64,000 bases of DNA from Streptococcus orisasini (GTDB taxonomy: Bacteria > Bacillota > Bacilli > Lactobacillales > Streptococcaceae), in the NCBI RefSeq assembly GCF_001431045.1, contig NZ_BCLE01000029.1, positions 55,879 through 119,878 on the forward strand. The letters are read 5' to 3'. The translations under genes and the position numbers were made by a program. The notes beneath the pieces are model-generated. The model made no database searches. It saw only the letters and a program-made list of their open reading frames with translations, and was not told the DNA's origin. Of the stretch, positions 36,660-44,807 are shown one piece after another (within the stretch, counting starts at the first letter, position 1; every line of letters begins with the position of its first letter).

Positions 36660-38108
36660 CTATTTAAACCGCACCAACAATGATTGAAGGGTATCTATTG
36701 TAAACTTCTCTTTTGTGATAAGCAAAAACAAACCATAAACAGCAAAAAAGACAATAGCTGTTGCAGCGAGAGTCAAAAAGGCTCCAAAAGACAAAAAGCC
36801 TTTCAAAACCAGAGTAGCACAAACTGCCGCCAAGGTACTCAATATGACTTTCCATAAACCGATTCGCTTGAGCATGGGTACAATCAAATCACGCAAGAAG
36901 TATAACTGAACCAAAACGACTGTCAGCTCTGCAATGCTGCCAGCAAAAGCAGCCCCTGAAGCTCCAAATAAAGGAATGATAATAACATTAATCAAAACAT
37001 CAACAAGGGCTCCAATAATCGTTGATACAACAACCAAGGTTTCCTTTTGCATAGGAACCAAAATCTGTATTCCCATCAAGTTAGAGATGCCGATAAAAAT
37101 AACCGTTGGCATAATCAGCTGCATTGGAAGAACAGCTGGCAGGAAATCATTTCCTGATAAAAAGAGAATACTCTCCTTAGCATCAAGAATAAAGAACAAA
37201 GTTAAGGGTATAGCCAAAACAAAAACAAAACTGAGGGCTTTCTCAACCAGTGTTCTAAATTCAGCATGACGTTCCTGCTCGTGGTAAAAGGACAAACGGG
37301 GCAACAAAACGGTCCCCAGCGAGGTTACAATACTAACTAGAATCTGCTTAATCTTGACAGCTGCAGTATAGTAACCAACCTGATGATCTCCCTTAATAAA
37401 GCCGAGCAAGGTCGTATCAACATTGAGATAAATGGTCGTTGACACCGTCAAAAGGAAAAAGGTCAGACAGGGTTTAATATGCTGCTTTAGATTCAAATTT
37501 TTAACAGGTTTGAGATCAATTAATCTTCTTAAATTCAAGAAGTTCAGCAAGTTAGATCCTACTCCTGCAAATACTGTTATAGCCCCGTAAAGAACATAAT
37601 CTTCTTTATTTTTAACCAAAAGTAAGAGTAAAATCAGCGATAGAAATTTAAAAACAATAGAACGAATAGTGATGTAGGAATATTTTTCCAATGCCTTATA
37701 AAGCCACTCAACCCCCAAAACATTAAAAATCAGAGTTGAAGACATAATCAGATAAAGCATTTTTTCCTGAGCTAGTTTTGGAACCATGAAAACAGAAAAA
37801 GCTAAACCAATCAAGGCAATCAGCATAACAATAGCATTGAGCAGAAAAACTTCTTGGACCGTTTTTCCTAATTTCTTTTCATCATTTCTAATTTTGGCAC
37901 AAGCTCTGATACCATAGGTAGGAATTCCCATCATGCCAACCATAGTAAAATAAGTAATGATCGAACTTGCAAATGATACTGTTCCGACTCCTTGAGCCTG
38001 CAGCACTCTGGAAGCATAAGGAAAAGTAATCAAAGGGAAAATAAAATTTGAAATAGTCAGAATAAAATTCATCACAAAATTAAATCTGACAGAATTGTAA
38101 CGGTTCAC
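36660..38108 (-). CDS. wzx: Polysaccharide flippase (Wzx-like)
   Basis: A 482-residue MATE/MOP-superfamily membrane protein with about 14 TM segments. N-terminal FPYASRVLQAQGVGTVSFASSI and YGIRACAKIRND match the Wzx family. It flips the lipid-linked repeat unit. The frame opens with GTG at 38108 preceded by GGAG about 10 nt upstream; the internal Met at residue 13 is an alternative start. Second biosynthetic gene after the initiating transferase. Confidence 0.88.
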   Translation of the reverse strand: MNRYNSVRFNFVMNFILTISNFIFPLITFPYASRVLQAQGVGTVSFASSIITYFTMVGMMGIPTYGIRACAKIRNDEKKLGKTVQEVFLLNAIVMLIALIGLAFSVFMVPKLAQEKMLYLIMSSTLIFNVLGVEWLYKALEKYSYITIRSIVFKFLSLILLLLLVKNKEDYVLYGAITVFAGVGSNLLNFLNLRRLIDLKPVKNLNLKQHIKPCLTFFLLTVSTTIYLNVDTTLLGFIKGDHQVGYYTAAVKIKQILVSIVTSLGTVLLPRLSFYHEQERHAEFRTLVEKALSFVFVLAIPLTLFFILDAKESILFLSGNDFLPAVLPMQLIMPTVIFIGISNLMGIQILVPMQKETLVVVSTIIGALVDVLINVIIIPLFGASGAAFAGSIAELTVVLVQLYFLRDLIVPMLKRIGLWKVILSTLAAVCATLVLKGFLSFGAFLTLAATAIVFFAVYGLFLLITKEKFTIDTLQSLLVRFK

Positions 38109-38167
38109 TGTAATCGTACTCCAATTTACGAATGTTAATTTTAAGCCTATAAGGATTAGGCAGCTGC

Positions 38168-38818
38168 CTAGTGGGCACCTTCACCTGTAAAAACTTTTTT
38201 AATGGTCAAAAAGAAGATTTTTAAATCTAACTTGAAAGAGAAATTTCTGACATAATAGAGCTCCAGCTGACAGCGCTCAGGGTACAAAACCTCGCTTCTT
38301 CCGGAAACCTGCCACCAGCCTGTTGCACCTGGTTTGATAGATAAGAGTTCCTTTTGTTCATCAGGCCTATACTCTTCTAATTCAGAAGCTAGAATAGGTC
38401 TAGGACCAATAAAACTCATATCTCCCTTGATAAGGTTGATAAATTGCGGTAGTTCATCAATACTAGTCTTTCGAATAAAATGGCCGATTCGAGTCAATCT
38501 TGGATCTTCATGAGGCAGCAATTTATAGCTGTTGTCAAGGTACTGCTGATAGAGTTCGGGGTTTGTTTTTAAAACTTCCTCAGCATTGACCACCATGGAA
38601 CGGAATTTTATGATTCTAAACGTTTTTCCACCTTTACCCATTCTCTCTTGGGTAAAAAAGATGCCGCCCTTGTCTCTACCAAACAGATAGAAAACAAAGA
38701 TGATTATCGAAACCGGAAGCAGGAGAAAAACTGCGCCAAGCAGACCGATAATAATGTCTAACAGACGCTTGACATATAAATAAAATCCATGAGCCTTCTC
38801 AAGGTCATTTTCAGCCAA
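38168..38818 (-). CDS. Undecaprenyl-phosphate sugar-1-phosphate transferase (initiating enzyme)
   Basis: A 216-residue polyprenyl-phosphate transferase: one N-terminal re-entrant helix, then KFRSMVVNAEEVL, TRIGHFIRKTSIDELPQFINLIKGDMSFIGPRP and PGATGWWQVSGRS. It starts the repeat unit by moving a sugar-1-phosphate to undecaprenyl phosphate. It is the short form (catalytic domain only), unlike the ~455-residue WchA/CpsE with extra N-terminal TM segments. Start TTG at 38818 with SD AGGAGGGG. It follows the LCP gene directly; wzh, wzd and wze are absent. Confidence 0.88.
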   Translation of the reverse strand: MAENDLEKAHGFYLYVKRLLDIIIGLLGAVFLLLPVSIIIFVFYLFGRDKGGIFFTQERMGKGGKTFRIIKFRSMVVNAEEVLKTNPELYQQYLDNSYKLLPHEDPRLTRIGHFIRKTSIDELPQFINLIKGDMSFIGPRPILASELEEYRPDEQKELLSIKPGATGWWQVSGRSEVLYPERCQLELYYVRNFSFKLDLKIFFLTIKKVFTGEGAH

Positions 38819-38897
38819 ATAATCCCCTCCTATCTTTTCTTTTTCATGAATTATGGTTTCTGATTTTTCAAAACGCCAGTTTTGGATTAGATTTCAC

Positions 38898-40361
38898 CTA
38901 GTTTCCATCCATAGTGTCATTGATCGCATCTTTAGCTTTTGCCAAGCTAGACTTATCAAGAGATAACATATAAAGACTGGCATTTGGCATCGCATAAGAT
39001 GGCAATTCTCCAGTTGAGCCTGTACCAGTAACAGCCTGTGATTTAACAGTGTATTTTGAACCAGACTCTAATTGTGCATTAACCAGAGACATCATTGTAT
39101 TTAAGGACATGTTGGTTTGGATGGATTTTCCAAGTCCTTTAATGATACTGCTGTAATTAGACACAGCTTTCATAGAAGTTAGTTTATCAACAATAGCCGT
39201 GATAACTTTTTCCTGATTTTTACCGCGGTCATTATCGCCAGCTTCTAATGAATAACGTTCACGAACAAAAGCTAAGGCTTTTTCAGAATTTAGCTTTAGT
39301 TTTCCAACTGGAAAATCATAGTGACCGATATGGCTAGTAAAGGCTTGATCGTTATAAACTTCAATACCACCCAGCAAATCGACCAGAGTTATGAAAGAAG
39401 TAAAGTTAATCCGTGCGTAATAGTCAATGTCAATATTATAAAGATTCTCTAAGGTATGGATTGATGAATCAATACCGTAAATACCAGCGTGAGTCAGTTT
39501 GTCCTTTTGGTTATTGCCACCATCAGCAATCGGAACATAGGAATCGCGCGGTGTTGTTGTTAAAAGAATCTTATTGGTCTTGCGGTTAACCGTCATGATG
39601 ATATTGACATCTGAACGTGAAACCGATGAAATGGAACCATAGCTGTCAATACCGCTGATATAGAGATTGAAGACATCTTTATTCGTCTTTTTCTTAGGAG
39701 AAGCGACCTTTTGTTTAATGGTATAGGTGTAAATCGTCTTTAGCTTATCCTTATAGTTTTCATCAGTCTGTGACAACAATTCATTATAAGCACTGTTTAA
39801 GACCATGGCCTTGCTGGAATCCTGCTGCAAACTCTGATAGGCACTTTGATAAGAATCTGTCGCTTCTGTTGTCAAATCAACACCCTTATCACTTTGGATC
39901 TTACTGATAAGAGAGGCAATATTGGTGCCATCATTTCCTGTCGGTGCTAAGACACTCTTTAAATCAGCAAGCTTAGAAACAGAGCTGTCCTTGGGCACAA
40001 CAACGCTCATCTTAACTTCTGAATAAGATGCTGTTTGATTCATCTGATCAGACACATCAACAGCTGATTTCAGAAAATATAATGCTCCTGAAGCGGCTAA
40101 GCTTCCCAATAAGAGGAGAATCAGCGTAAATTTGCTGGCACGTTTTTTAAGAATGAGCACCAAAGATACCAAAACTACAGCCAGTAAAACCACTGCTGCA
40201 ATTATATTCAGACCTCTAAAAGCTAAAAAATCATAAGCAAAAATAAAAAAGAGAGTCACAGCTGACAGGATAGTAAACAAAACTAAAAGTATGCTGTTAA
40301 TGACACTTAGTTTTTTCCCTGTACGACGACTCTGATAATTTCTATTTGAGCGACTAACCAT
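38898..40361 (-). CDS. LytR-CpsA-Psr (LCP) family glycopolymer ligase, CpsA-like
   Basis: A 487-residue protein with three N-terminal TM segments, an accessory extracytoplasmic domain (about 100-220) and a LCP catalytic domain. Conserved residues include TTPRDSYVPI, KLTHAGIYGI, INFTSFITLVDLLGGIEV and FVRERY...DNDRGKNQEKVI. LCP enzymes attach undecaprenyl-linked glycopolymers to peptidoglycan. It heads the operon. The start is placed at MVSRSN (40361) after SD GGGGAAG; a TTG 15 nt upstream lies within that SD. Promoter at 40412-40440. Confidence 0.9.
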   Translation of the reverse strand: MVSRSNRNYQSRRTGKKLSVINSILLVLFTILSAVTLFFIFAYDFLAFRGLNIIAAVVLLAVVLVSLVLILKKRASKFTLILLLLGSLAASGALYFLKSAVDVSDQMNQTASYSEVKMSVVVPKDSSVSKLADLKSVLAPTGNDGTNIASLISKIQSDKGVDLTTEATDSYQSAYQSLQQDSSKAMVLNSAYNELLSQTDENYKDKLKTIYTYTIKQKVASPKKKTNKDVFNLYISGIDSYGSISSVSRSDVNIIMTVNRKTNKILLTTTPRDSYVPIADGGNNQKDKLTHAGIYGIDSSIHTLENLYNIDIDYYARINFTSFITLVDLLGGIEVYNDQAFTSHIGHYDFPVGKLKLNSEKALAFVRERYSLEAGDNDRGKNQEKVITAIVDKLTSMKAVSNYSSIIKGLGKSIQTNMSLNTMMSLVNAQLESGSKYTVKSQAVTGTGSTGELPSYAMPNASLYMLSLDKSSLAKAKDAINDTMDGN

Positions 40362-40411
40362 ATTTTTCTTCCCCAATAATTTATTGTTTTATATGCAATA
40401 ATAGCTTGTTT

Positions 40412-40440
40412 ATTATACCATTTCAAAGCCTTATTTGCAA
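40412..40440 (-). promoter_or_regulatory. Promoter of the polysaccharide operon
   Basis: -35 TTGCAA (40435-40440), 17-bp spacer, extended -10 TGG-TATAAT (40412-40417 for the hexamer), reading toward the LCP gene. Divergent from the CpsY-like regulator. Confidence 0.7.
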
Positions 40441-40573
40441 TCATGTAGCGACTAGAAATCACAGATATTTTCAAAATGTTTTCATCTTTTTTACAAATTT
40501 GCTTCATATTTGTCTTTTTTAAGCCAAGATCACACCCTGTTTTAAGCAAAAACAAACTTACTTGTAACAATTT

Positions 40574-40597
40574 ATCTGAAAAAGCACTTTTTCAGAT
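40574..40597. promoter_or_regulatory. Perfect palindrome between the polysaccharide operon and its LysR regulator
   Basis: ATCTGAAAAAG/CTTTTTCAGAT with a 2-nt centre, 11-bp arms. It sits 67 nt upstream of the regulator ATG. A smaller TTGTAACAA palindrome is adjacent (40563-40571). Candidate LysR operator or hairpin. Confidence 0.45.
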
Positions 40598-40648
40598 AGT
40601 TTCAGCCAATAAACACAAAGAGCTTTTATTTATTAAAGACTTGATTTG

Positions 40649-40657
40649 TGTTACAAT
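40649..40657 (+). promoter_or_regulatory. Extended -10 promoter of leaderless LysR gene
   Basis: TGTTACAAT (TG-n-TACAAT) ends 6 nt before the ATG at 40664. No SD is present. Confidence 0.55.
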
Positions 40658-40663
40658 AAGCAT

Positions 40664-41569
40664 ATGCGTATCCAACAATTACATTACATTATAAAAATCG
40701 TAGAAACCGGCAGCATGAACGAGGCTGCCAAACAACTTTTTATCACCCAGCCTTCGCTGTCCAATGCTGTCCGCGACTTAGAGCGTGAAATGGGCATTGA
40801 AATCTTTATCCGCAATCCTAAAGGCATTACTCTGACCAAGGACGGTGTCGAATTTCTTTCTTATGCCCGTCAGGTGGTCGAGCAGACTGCTCTGCTTGAA
40901 GAGCGCTATAAGAGTCAGGGGCACACGCGCGAACTCTTCAGCGTTTCTGCCCAGCACTACGCCTTTGTTGTCAATGCCTTTGTCAGTCTGCTCAAGGAAA
41001 CTGACATGACTCGCTACGAACTCTTTCTGCGCGAAACCAGGACCTATGAAATCATTGATGATGTCAAAAATTTTCGTTCAGAAATCGGCGTGCTCTTTTT
41101 AAATAGCTATAATCAGGACGTGTTAACAAAAATGTTTGATGACAATCATTTGACCTACACCAATCTTTTTAAGGCACACCCTCATATCTTTGTCAGCAAA
41201 TCCAATCCCCTGGCCGATCGAAAAATAGTTTCCATGAGTGACTTGGAAGACTTCCCTTATCTCAGCTACGATCAGGGAATCCACAATTCCTTTTATTTTT
41301 CGGAAGAAATCATGTCTCAGATTTCCCACAAAAAATCCATTGTCGTGTCCGACCGGGCAACACTCTTTAATCTTATGATCGGTCTGGATGGCTATACTAT
41401 CGCCACTGGTATCTTAAACAGCAATCTAAATGGAGACAATATCGTTTCCATCCCTCTTGACGTGGACGATGAGATTGATATCATCTATCTCAAACACGAA
41501 AAAGCCAATCTCTCCAAAATGGGTGAAAAATTCATCGACTACCTGCTTGAAGAAGTTAAGTTTAATTAA
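40664..41569 (+). CDS. cpsY: LysR family regulator, CpsY/MtaR-like
   Basis: A 301-residue LysR-type regulator with N-terminal HTH (MRIQQLHYIIKIVETGSMNEAAKQL) and a periplasmic-binding-like effector domain. CpsY/MtaR of streptococci controls methionine uptake and envelope or capsule functions and is often next to the capsule locus. Here it is divergent from the polysaccharide operon. The start at MRIQQL lacks an SD; an upstream ATG at 40646 would fall within the promoter. Ends at a strong terminator. Confidence 0.85.
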   Translation: MRIQQLHYIIKIVETGSMNEAAKQLFITQPSLSNAVRDLEREMGIEIFIRNPKGITLTKDGVEFLSYARQVVEQTALLEERYKSQGHTRELFSVSAQHYAFVVNAFVSLLKETDMTRYELFLRETRTYEIIDDVKNFRSEIGVLFLNSYNQDVLTKMFDDNHLTYTNLFKAHPHIFVSKSNPLADRKIVSMSDLEDFPYLSYDQGIHNSFYFSEEIMSQISHKKSIVVSDRATLFNLMIGLDGYTIATGILNSNLNGDNIVSIPLDVDDEIDIIYLKHEKANLSKMGEKFIDYLLEEVKFN

Positions 41570-41574
41570 TACAC

Positions 41575-41620
41575 AAGAGACCTAGAGTCAGCATTCTTTC
41601 GAATTGACTCTAGGTCTCTT
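41575..41620. terminator. Bidirectional terminator with 16-bp perfect stem
   Basis: AAGAGACCTAGAGTCA and TGACTCTAGGTCTCTT pair perfectly around a 14-nt loop, between the convergent LysR and ABC permease genes. Confidence 0.85.
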
Positions 41621-41626
41621 AGTATT

Positions 41627-42349
41627 TTACAAACCGTTTTTGAGCCACCTTTTTGTCGAAATTCCACCAATAAATAGACTCAACAAAACTAGGATCAAAA
41701 TATAAGGAACAATGACAAAAAAGGTAGAAATGTCAGCCAATCTGCCTTCGGATAAAGCTTTTTCAACGACAGCATACAGAGAATTTGACGCATCAAATAC
41801 TGCAGCTATTTTGAATATGCCACCTACTGCAACAAGAATTATCGATGTCAGCCAATAAAATAAGGATACACCAATAGATACTAGCAGATTTGAAAAGAGA
41901 ATACTAATGGTAGCAACAATTAAAATGTATTGAAGTACAATTAGTGAAAACATCAAGCTTGAAAATAGAAAATAAAAGGAACTGAAATGAAAAAGGAAAG
42001 CTATCAATAGGTTTGAAATGATAATCGATAAAATAAATTCTAGCAAAAGGACGGCCATTTTTGCCAGTAAGAATTGTAATGAGTTATAACCCCAAAAATA
42101 ATTTAGCAAAATGGTTTTATCTGAGTAATCCTTATTTACAAAATAAACAATCACAAAACCAAAAATTAGAAAGCCAAATTGAGTAAATACAGTGTAAGTA
42201 CTAAAATAAAAATCCCCTAGTCCCAGTTGACTAACCTTGTCAATCCCAACAGGCAATATATAGCCTAAAATATAGCTTAGTAAGACTGTTGATAAAATAT
42301 ATAAGAAGGTTTTATTTCTAATTGACTTAAATAACTCTATTTTTAACAT
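41627..42349 (-). CDS. ABC-2 type permease of a small ABC system
   Basis: A 240-residue membrane protein with six TM segments and notably low GC. It resembles the permeases of bacteriocin self-immunity or lantibiotic-type (LanE/G) ABC systems in size and hydropathy. It starts 1 nt after the ATPase stop, so the two are one unit. No precursor peptide or modification gene was seen nearby. Confidence 0.75.
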   Translation of the reverse strand: MLKIELFKSIRNKTFLYILSTVLLSYILGYILPVGIDKVSQLGLGDFYFSTYTVFTQFGFLIFGFVIVYFVNKDYSDKTILLNYFWGYNSLQFLLAKMAVLLLEFILSIIISNLLIAFLFHFSSFYFLFSSLMFSLIVLQYILIVATISILFSNLLVSIGVSLFYWLTSIILVAVGGIFKIAAVFDASNSLYAVVEKALSEGRLADISTFFVIVPYILILVLLSLFIGGISTKRWLKNGL

Positions 42350-42350
42350 A

Positions 42351-42971
42351 TTATTCCTCCCCCAGATACCACTTTATTGCATGTTCAGATGAGGGTACTT
42401 TATTAAGTTTTTGATTGTCAATAACAAAATAATTTCCAATCAACAATCTAATATCACTAATATCATGAGAAATATTGATGATTATTTTATCTGGATGGTT
42501 ATCAATATAATTTTGCAAGAAAAGATGAATTTCACCTACAGTTGTTTTATCTAATGCATTTGTAATCTCATCCAATATGATGATATCCTTATTCAGTGAT
42601 AGTAAAACATATAATTTAACTTTTTGATTTTGACCATCACTTAAATGCTTTAGCTTTATGCTGCTGTCAATACTTTTAATATCTAACAAATCATAAATTT
42701 CTTTTGATAGTTTCCAAGGGATGACTTTATGAAAATCATTAATCGTTAACTCCCTGGGCAAATTTGAATAACTAGATATGATTAAAGTATTAGAAGATAT
42801 GTCACTAGAAAAATTTCTTCCACCATTCAAGAGAAAATCCTTTGCTAGCTGTGATTTTCCTGAACCGTTTCGACCTAAAATATGATTTATTTTACCCTTC
42901 TCAAAAGCTAGCTCCGTTTCTTTTAATAACACTTTTTTCCCAACAACCAAACTATAATTTTTTATAAACAT
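42351..42971 (-). CDS. ABC transporter ATP-binding protein, short form
   Basis: A 206-residue ATPase. Walker A GRNGSGKSQ is near 35-43, signature LSDGQ, Walker B IIILDEITN and the H-loop SHD. It is shorter than usual and lacks part of the helical domain. Start is placed at MFIKNY (42971), with GGAGA 6 nt upstream; MDMF at 42977 is the alternative. Pairs with the downstream permease. Codon use is AT-rich relative to neighbours, suggesting transfer. Confidence 0.82.
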   Translation of the reverse strand: MFIKNYSLVVGKKVLLKETELAFEKGKINHILGRNGSGKSQLAKDFLLNGGRNFSSDISSNTLIISSYSNLPRELTINDFHKVIPWKLSKEIYDLLDIKSIDSSIKLKHLSDGQNQKVKLYVLLSLNKDIIILDEITNALDKTTVGEIHLFLQNYIDNHPDKIIINISHDISDIRLLIGNYFVIDNQKLNKVPSSEHAIKWYLGEE

Positions 42972-43074
42972 ATCCATTCTCCATCATCTTGCTTGCTTAT
43001 AAACTCCAAATAAACCAAATAGTATATATTAAAACAAATAATAACCGTGTTAAAACAGCTATAGCATTGGGCTA

Positions 43075-43995
43075 TCAATAGAGATGCTTGATCAAGGCAT
43101 TGACCTTGTCGAAATAAAAGACATCACTGTCATAAACGACTCCTGAGAAGATGGCCAAAGCAATAATCTTCTCTAAAAACGTTTTGGAAGAAAAGCCAGT
43201 CGTTCGGTGAAGCTCCTCCTCATCAAAAGGTTTAATGAGGTGAGCCAGAGGGTTACGGACTGATTTTTCAAAGTCCCGCAACAATAAAACGGAAGCTTTG
43301 ACTTCTTCAGGCAGATTGGTCAGCTCAATAAAGTCAACCAAGCTTTTAGAAGTCACCTTGCTGTCTCTTCCCTTAGCGACAAAACGCTGAACTAAGGGAT
43401 TTGAGGAGCGGTGCATCTTGTCAAATTCCCAAATATCGTACTGGTCATTTTTGGCATCATAAATATAAGCATCAATATCCGGCACCTGACTGGTCAGCAA
43501 ACGCATGAAGAGCCGATATAAAATTGGACTGACACTCCTGACAAAGTCAATAATGTTATCATTGCGCAGCTTTGCTTCTAAATCCATGATATAGTTTGCC
43601 AGCAATTCTTCTTCGTAGGCATTATCCAGCAAGGAAATCTGATAGGTATTTTCCAACTCTTTCAGACGCGCGCGCTTTTCAAAAAGAAAATTGACATTGA
43701 GTTCCCGCCTTTCTTTCAACAACTCCAAAAGAAAAATAATATCAGTGGAAAATTCGCAGCTAGCCTTTACAATCTGATAAGCGTGATGATAGGCGTAAAC
43801 ATTCAAAAGAATATCTAGAGTTTCTGTTGCTTCTGACGAGATTTGACCCTCTTTTTCAGTTTCAGCATAAGCTTCTGGAAAGTCATGAGCACTCCCTTTG
43901 CTGCTTGCTTTTATCGCACGGCCACGCATCAAGCGTGAGGAATCTTCCAGATACTCAGGCTTTACAGGGAAAGTAATTCTTTCATTAGCAGCCAT
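43075..43995 (-). CDS. Solitary Csm6-like HEPN-domain protein lacking CARF
   Basis: A 306-residue soluble protein. The C-terminal third carries the HEPN ribonuclease motif R-N-x-x-A-H (Arg247, His252 in VRNPLAHL) and ends VFYFDKVNALIKHLY, the ending pattern of type III CRISPR Csm6. The central block IIDFVRSVSPILYRLFMRLL also fits Csm6 family sequences as I remember them. The N-terminal CARF (cyclic oligoadenylate sensor) is absent: the protein begins where the CARF-HEPN linker would be. Start at 43995 has SD GGAGTGG at 8 nt. No cas genes or repeats are in the window. RNase activity is inferred, not shown. Confidence 0.65.
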   Translation of the reverse strand: MAANERITFPVKPEYLEDSSRLMRGRAIKASSKGSAHDFPEAYAETEKEGQISSEATETLDILLNVYAYHHAYQIVKASCEFSTDIIFLLELLKERRELNVNFLFEKRARLKELENTYQISLLDNAYEEELLANYIMDLEAKLRNDNIIDFVRSVSPILYRLFMRLLTSQVPDIDAYIYDAKNDQYDIWEFDKMHRSSNPLVQRFVAKGRDSKVTSKSLVDFIELTNLPEEVKASVLLLRDFEKSVRNPLAHLIKPFDEEELHRTTGFSSKTFLEKIIALAIFSGVVYDSDVFYFDKVNALIKHLY

Positions 43996-44057
43996 CTGTT
44001 CCACTCCTTTTCTGACGCTATTATAATCCTGCATAAAAATTTTTTAACAGTATAAAA

Positions 44058-44083
44058 AGTCTGACCCTTCATCAGGTCAGACT
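44058..44083 (-). terminator. Terminator of the small exporter gene
   Basis: AGTCTGACC/GGTCAGACT 9-bp stem with an 8-nt loop, followed by TTTTTATA on the minus strand, 8 nt past the stop. Confidence 0.8.
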
Positions 44084-44091
44084 AATAGACA

Positions 44092-44556
44092 TTAGATTAA
44101 TCCCTTGATAAAGACTGAGCCAAATCCCATGATAAATCCAGCTAGGATTACTCCAAGCACAACTGCAATGATGCTGTTTTTAAACTTGAGGTCTAAAATT
44201 GAGGCGGCAAGCGTTCCTGTCCAAGCACCGGTTCCTGGAAGAGGAATCCCTACGAAAAGGAAGAGGGCAAAATAAAGCCCCTTAGTACCAGCGCTCTTAA
44301 CTAACTTCTGACCACCATTGTGTCCTTTTTTTAGGCACCAGCTAAAAAAGCTTCCAATGACTGGCTTATCAGCTCCCAGCTCAAGGACTCGGCGAGCAAA
44401 GAAAAAAATGATAGGAACTGGAAGTATATTGCCAATCACCCCAATCATAATTGCCTGCCAAACTGGCAGGTTATAAGCTACACCGAAAGGAACAGCGCCG
44501 CGCAATTCAATAATGGGAATCATGGAAATCAAAAATGTCAGAAGATATTTTTTCAT
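44092..44556 (-). CDS. Small multidrug export family membrane protein (COG2426)
   Basis: A 154-residue membrane protein with about four TM segments. Features include MIPIIELRGAVPFG and GIPLPGTGAWTGTLAAS, typical of the small multi-drug export family. The substrate is unverified. No good SD lies within 12 nt. An inverted-repeat region at 44659-44756 lies upstream. Confidence 0.8.
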   Translation of the reverse strand: MKKYLLTFLISMIPIIELRGAVPFGVAYNLPVWQAIMIGVIGNILPVPIIFFFARRVLELGADKPVIGSFFSWCLKKGHNGGQKLVKSAGTKGLYFALFLFVGIPLPGTGAWTGTLAASILDLKFKNSIIAVVLGVILAGFIMGFGSVFIKGLI

Positions 44557-44658
44557 ATCTAAGTATTGAAACCTTTCATCTTATTTATAAATGAGAGAGA
44601 CAGCCGATTGACCTGATAGTTTCTCAACGCCTTATTTCTAACAATGTACTAGCTTACT

Positions 44659-44756
44659 GATTATGTCTAGGAAAGAACGTGATGAGATAAAACAAAGTCT
44701 CAGCGCCTTGGACAACCAAGTATGACGTTAATAATACCATAAACTGAGACATAATC
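44659..44756. repeat. Inverted-repeat region with two competing pairings
   Basis: Outer arms GATTATGTCT (44659-44668) and AGACATAATC (44747-44756) are perfect. A second pair, GTCTCAG (44697-44703) and CTGAGAC (44744-44750), shares bases with the right outer arm, so only one can form. An extended -10-like TGG-TATTAT lies on the minus strand (hexamer at 44731-44736). It may be an operator or switch for the downstream exporter, or a small mobile repeat. Confidence 0.4.
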
Positions 44757-44762
44757 ATAGTG

Positions 44763-44796
44763 ATTGAGCCAAAAATTCATGATTTTTTGGCTCAAT
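44763..44796. terminator. Terminator of deoD
   Basis: ATTGAGCCAAAAA pairs with TTTTTTGGCTCAAT around a short loop; 12 nt past the deoD stop on the minus strand. Confidence 0.75.
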
Positions 44797-44807
44797 TATC
44801 AGTCAGT

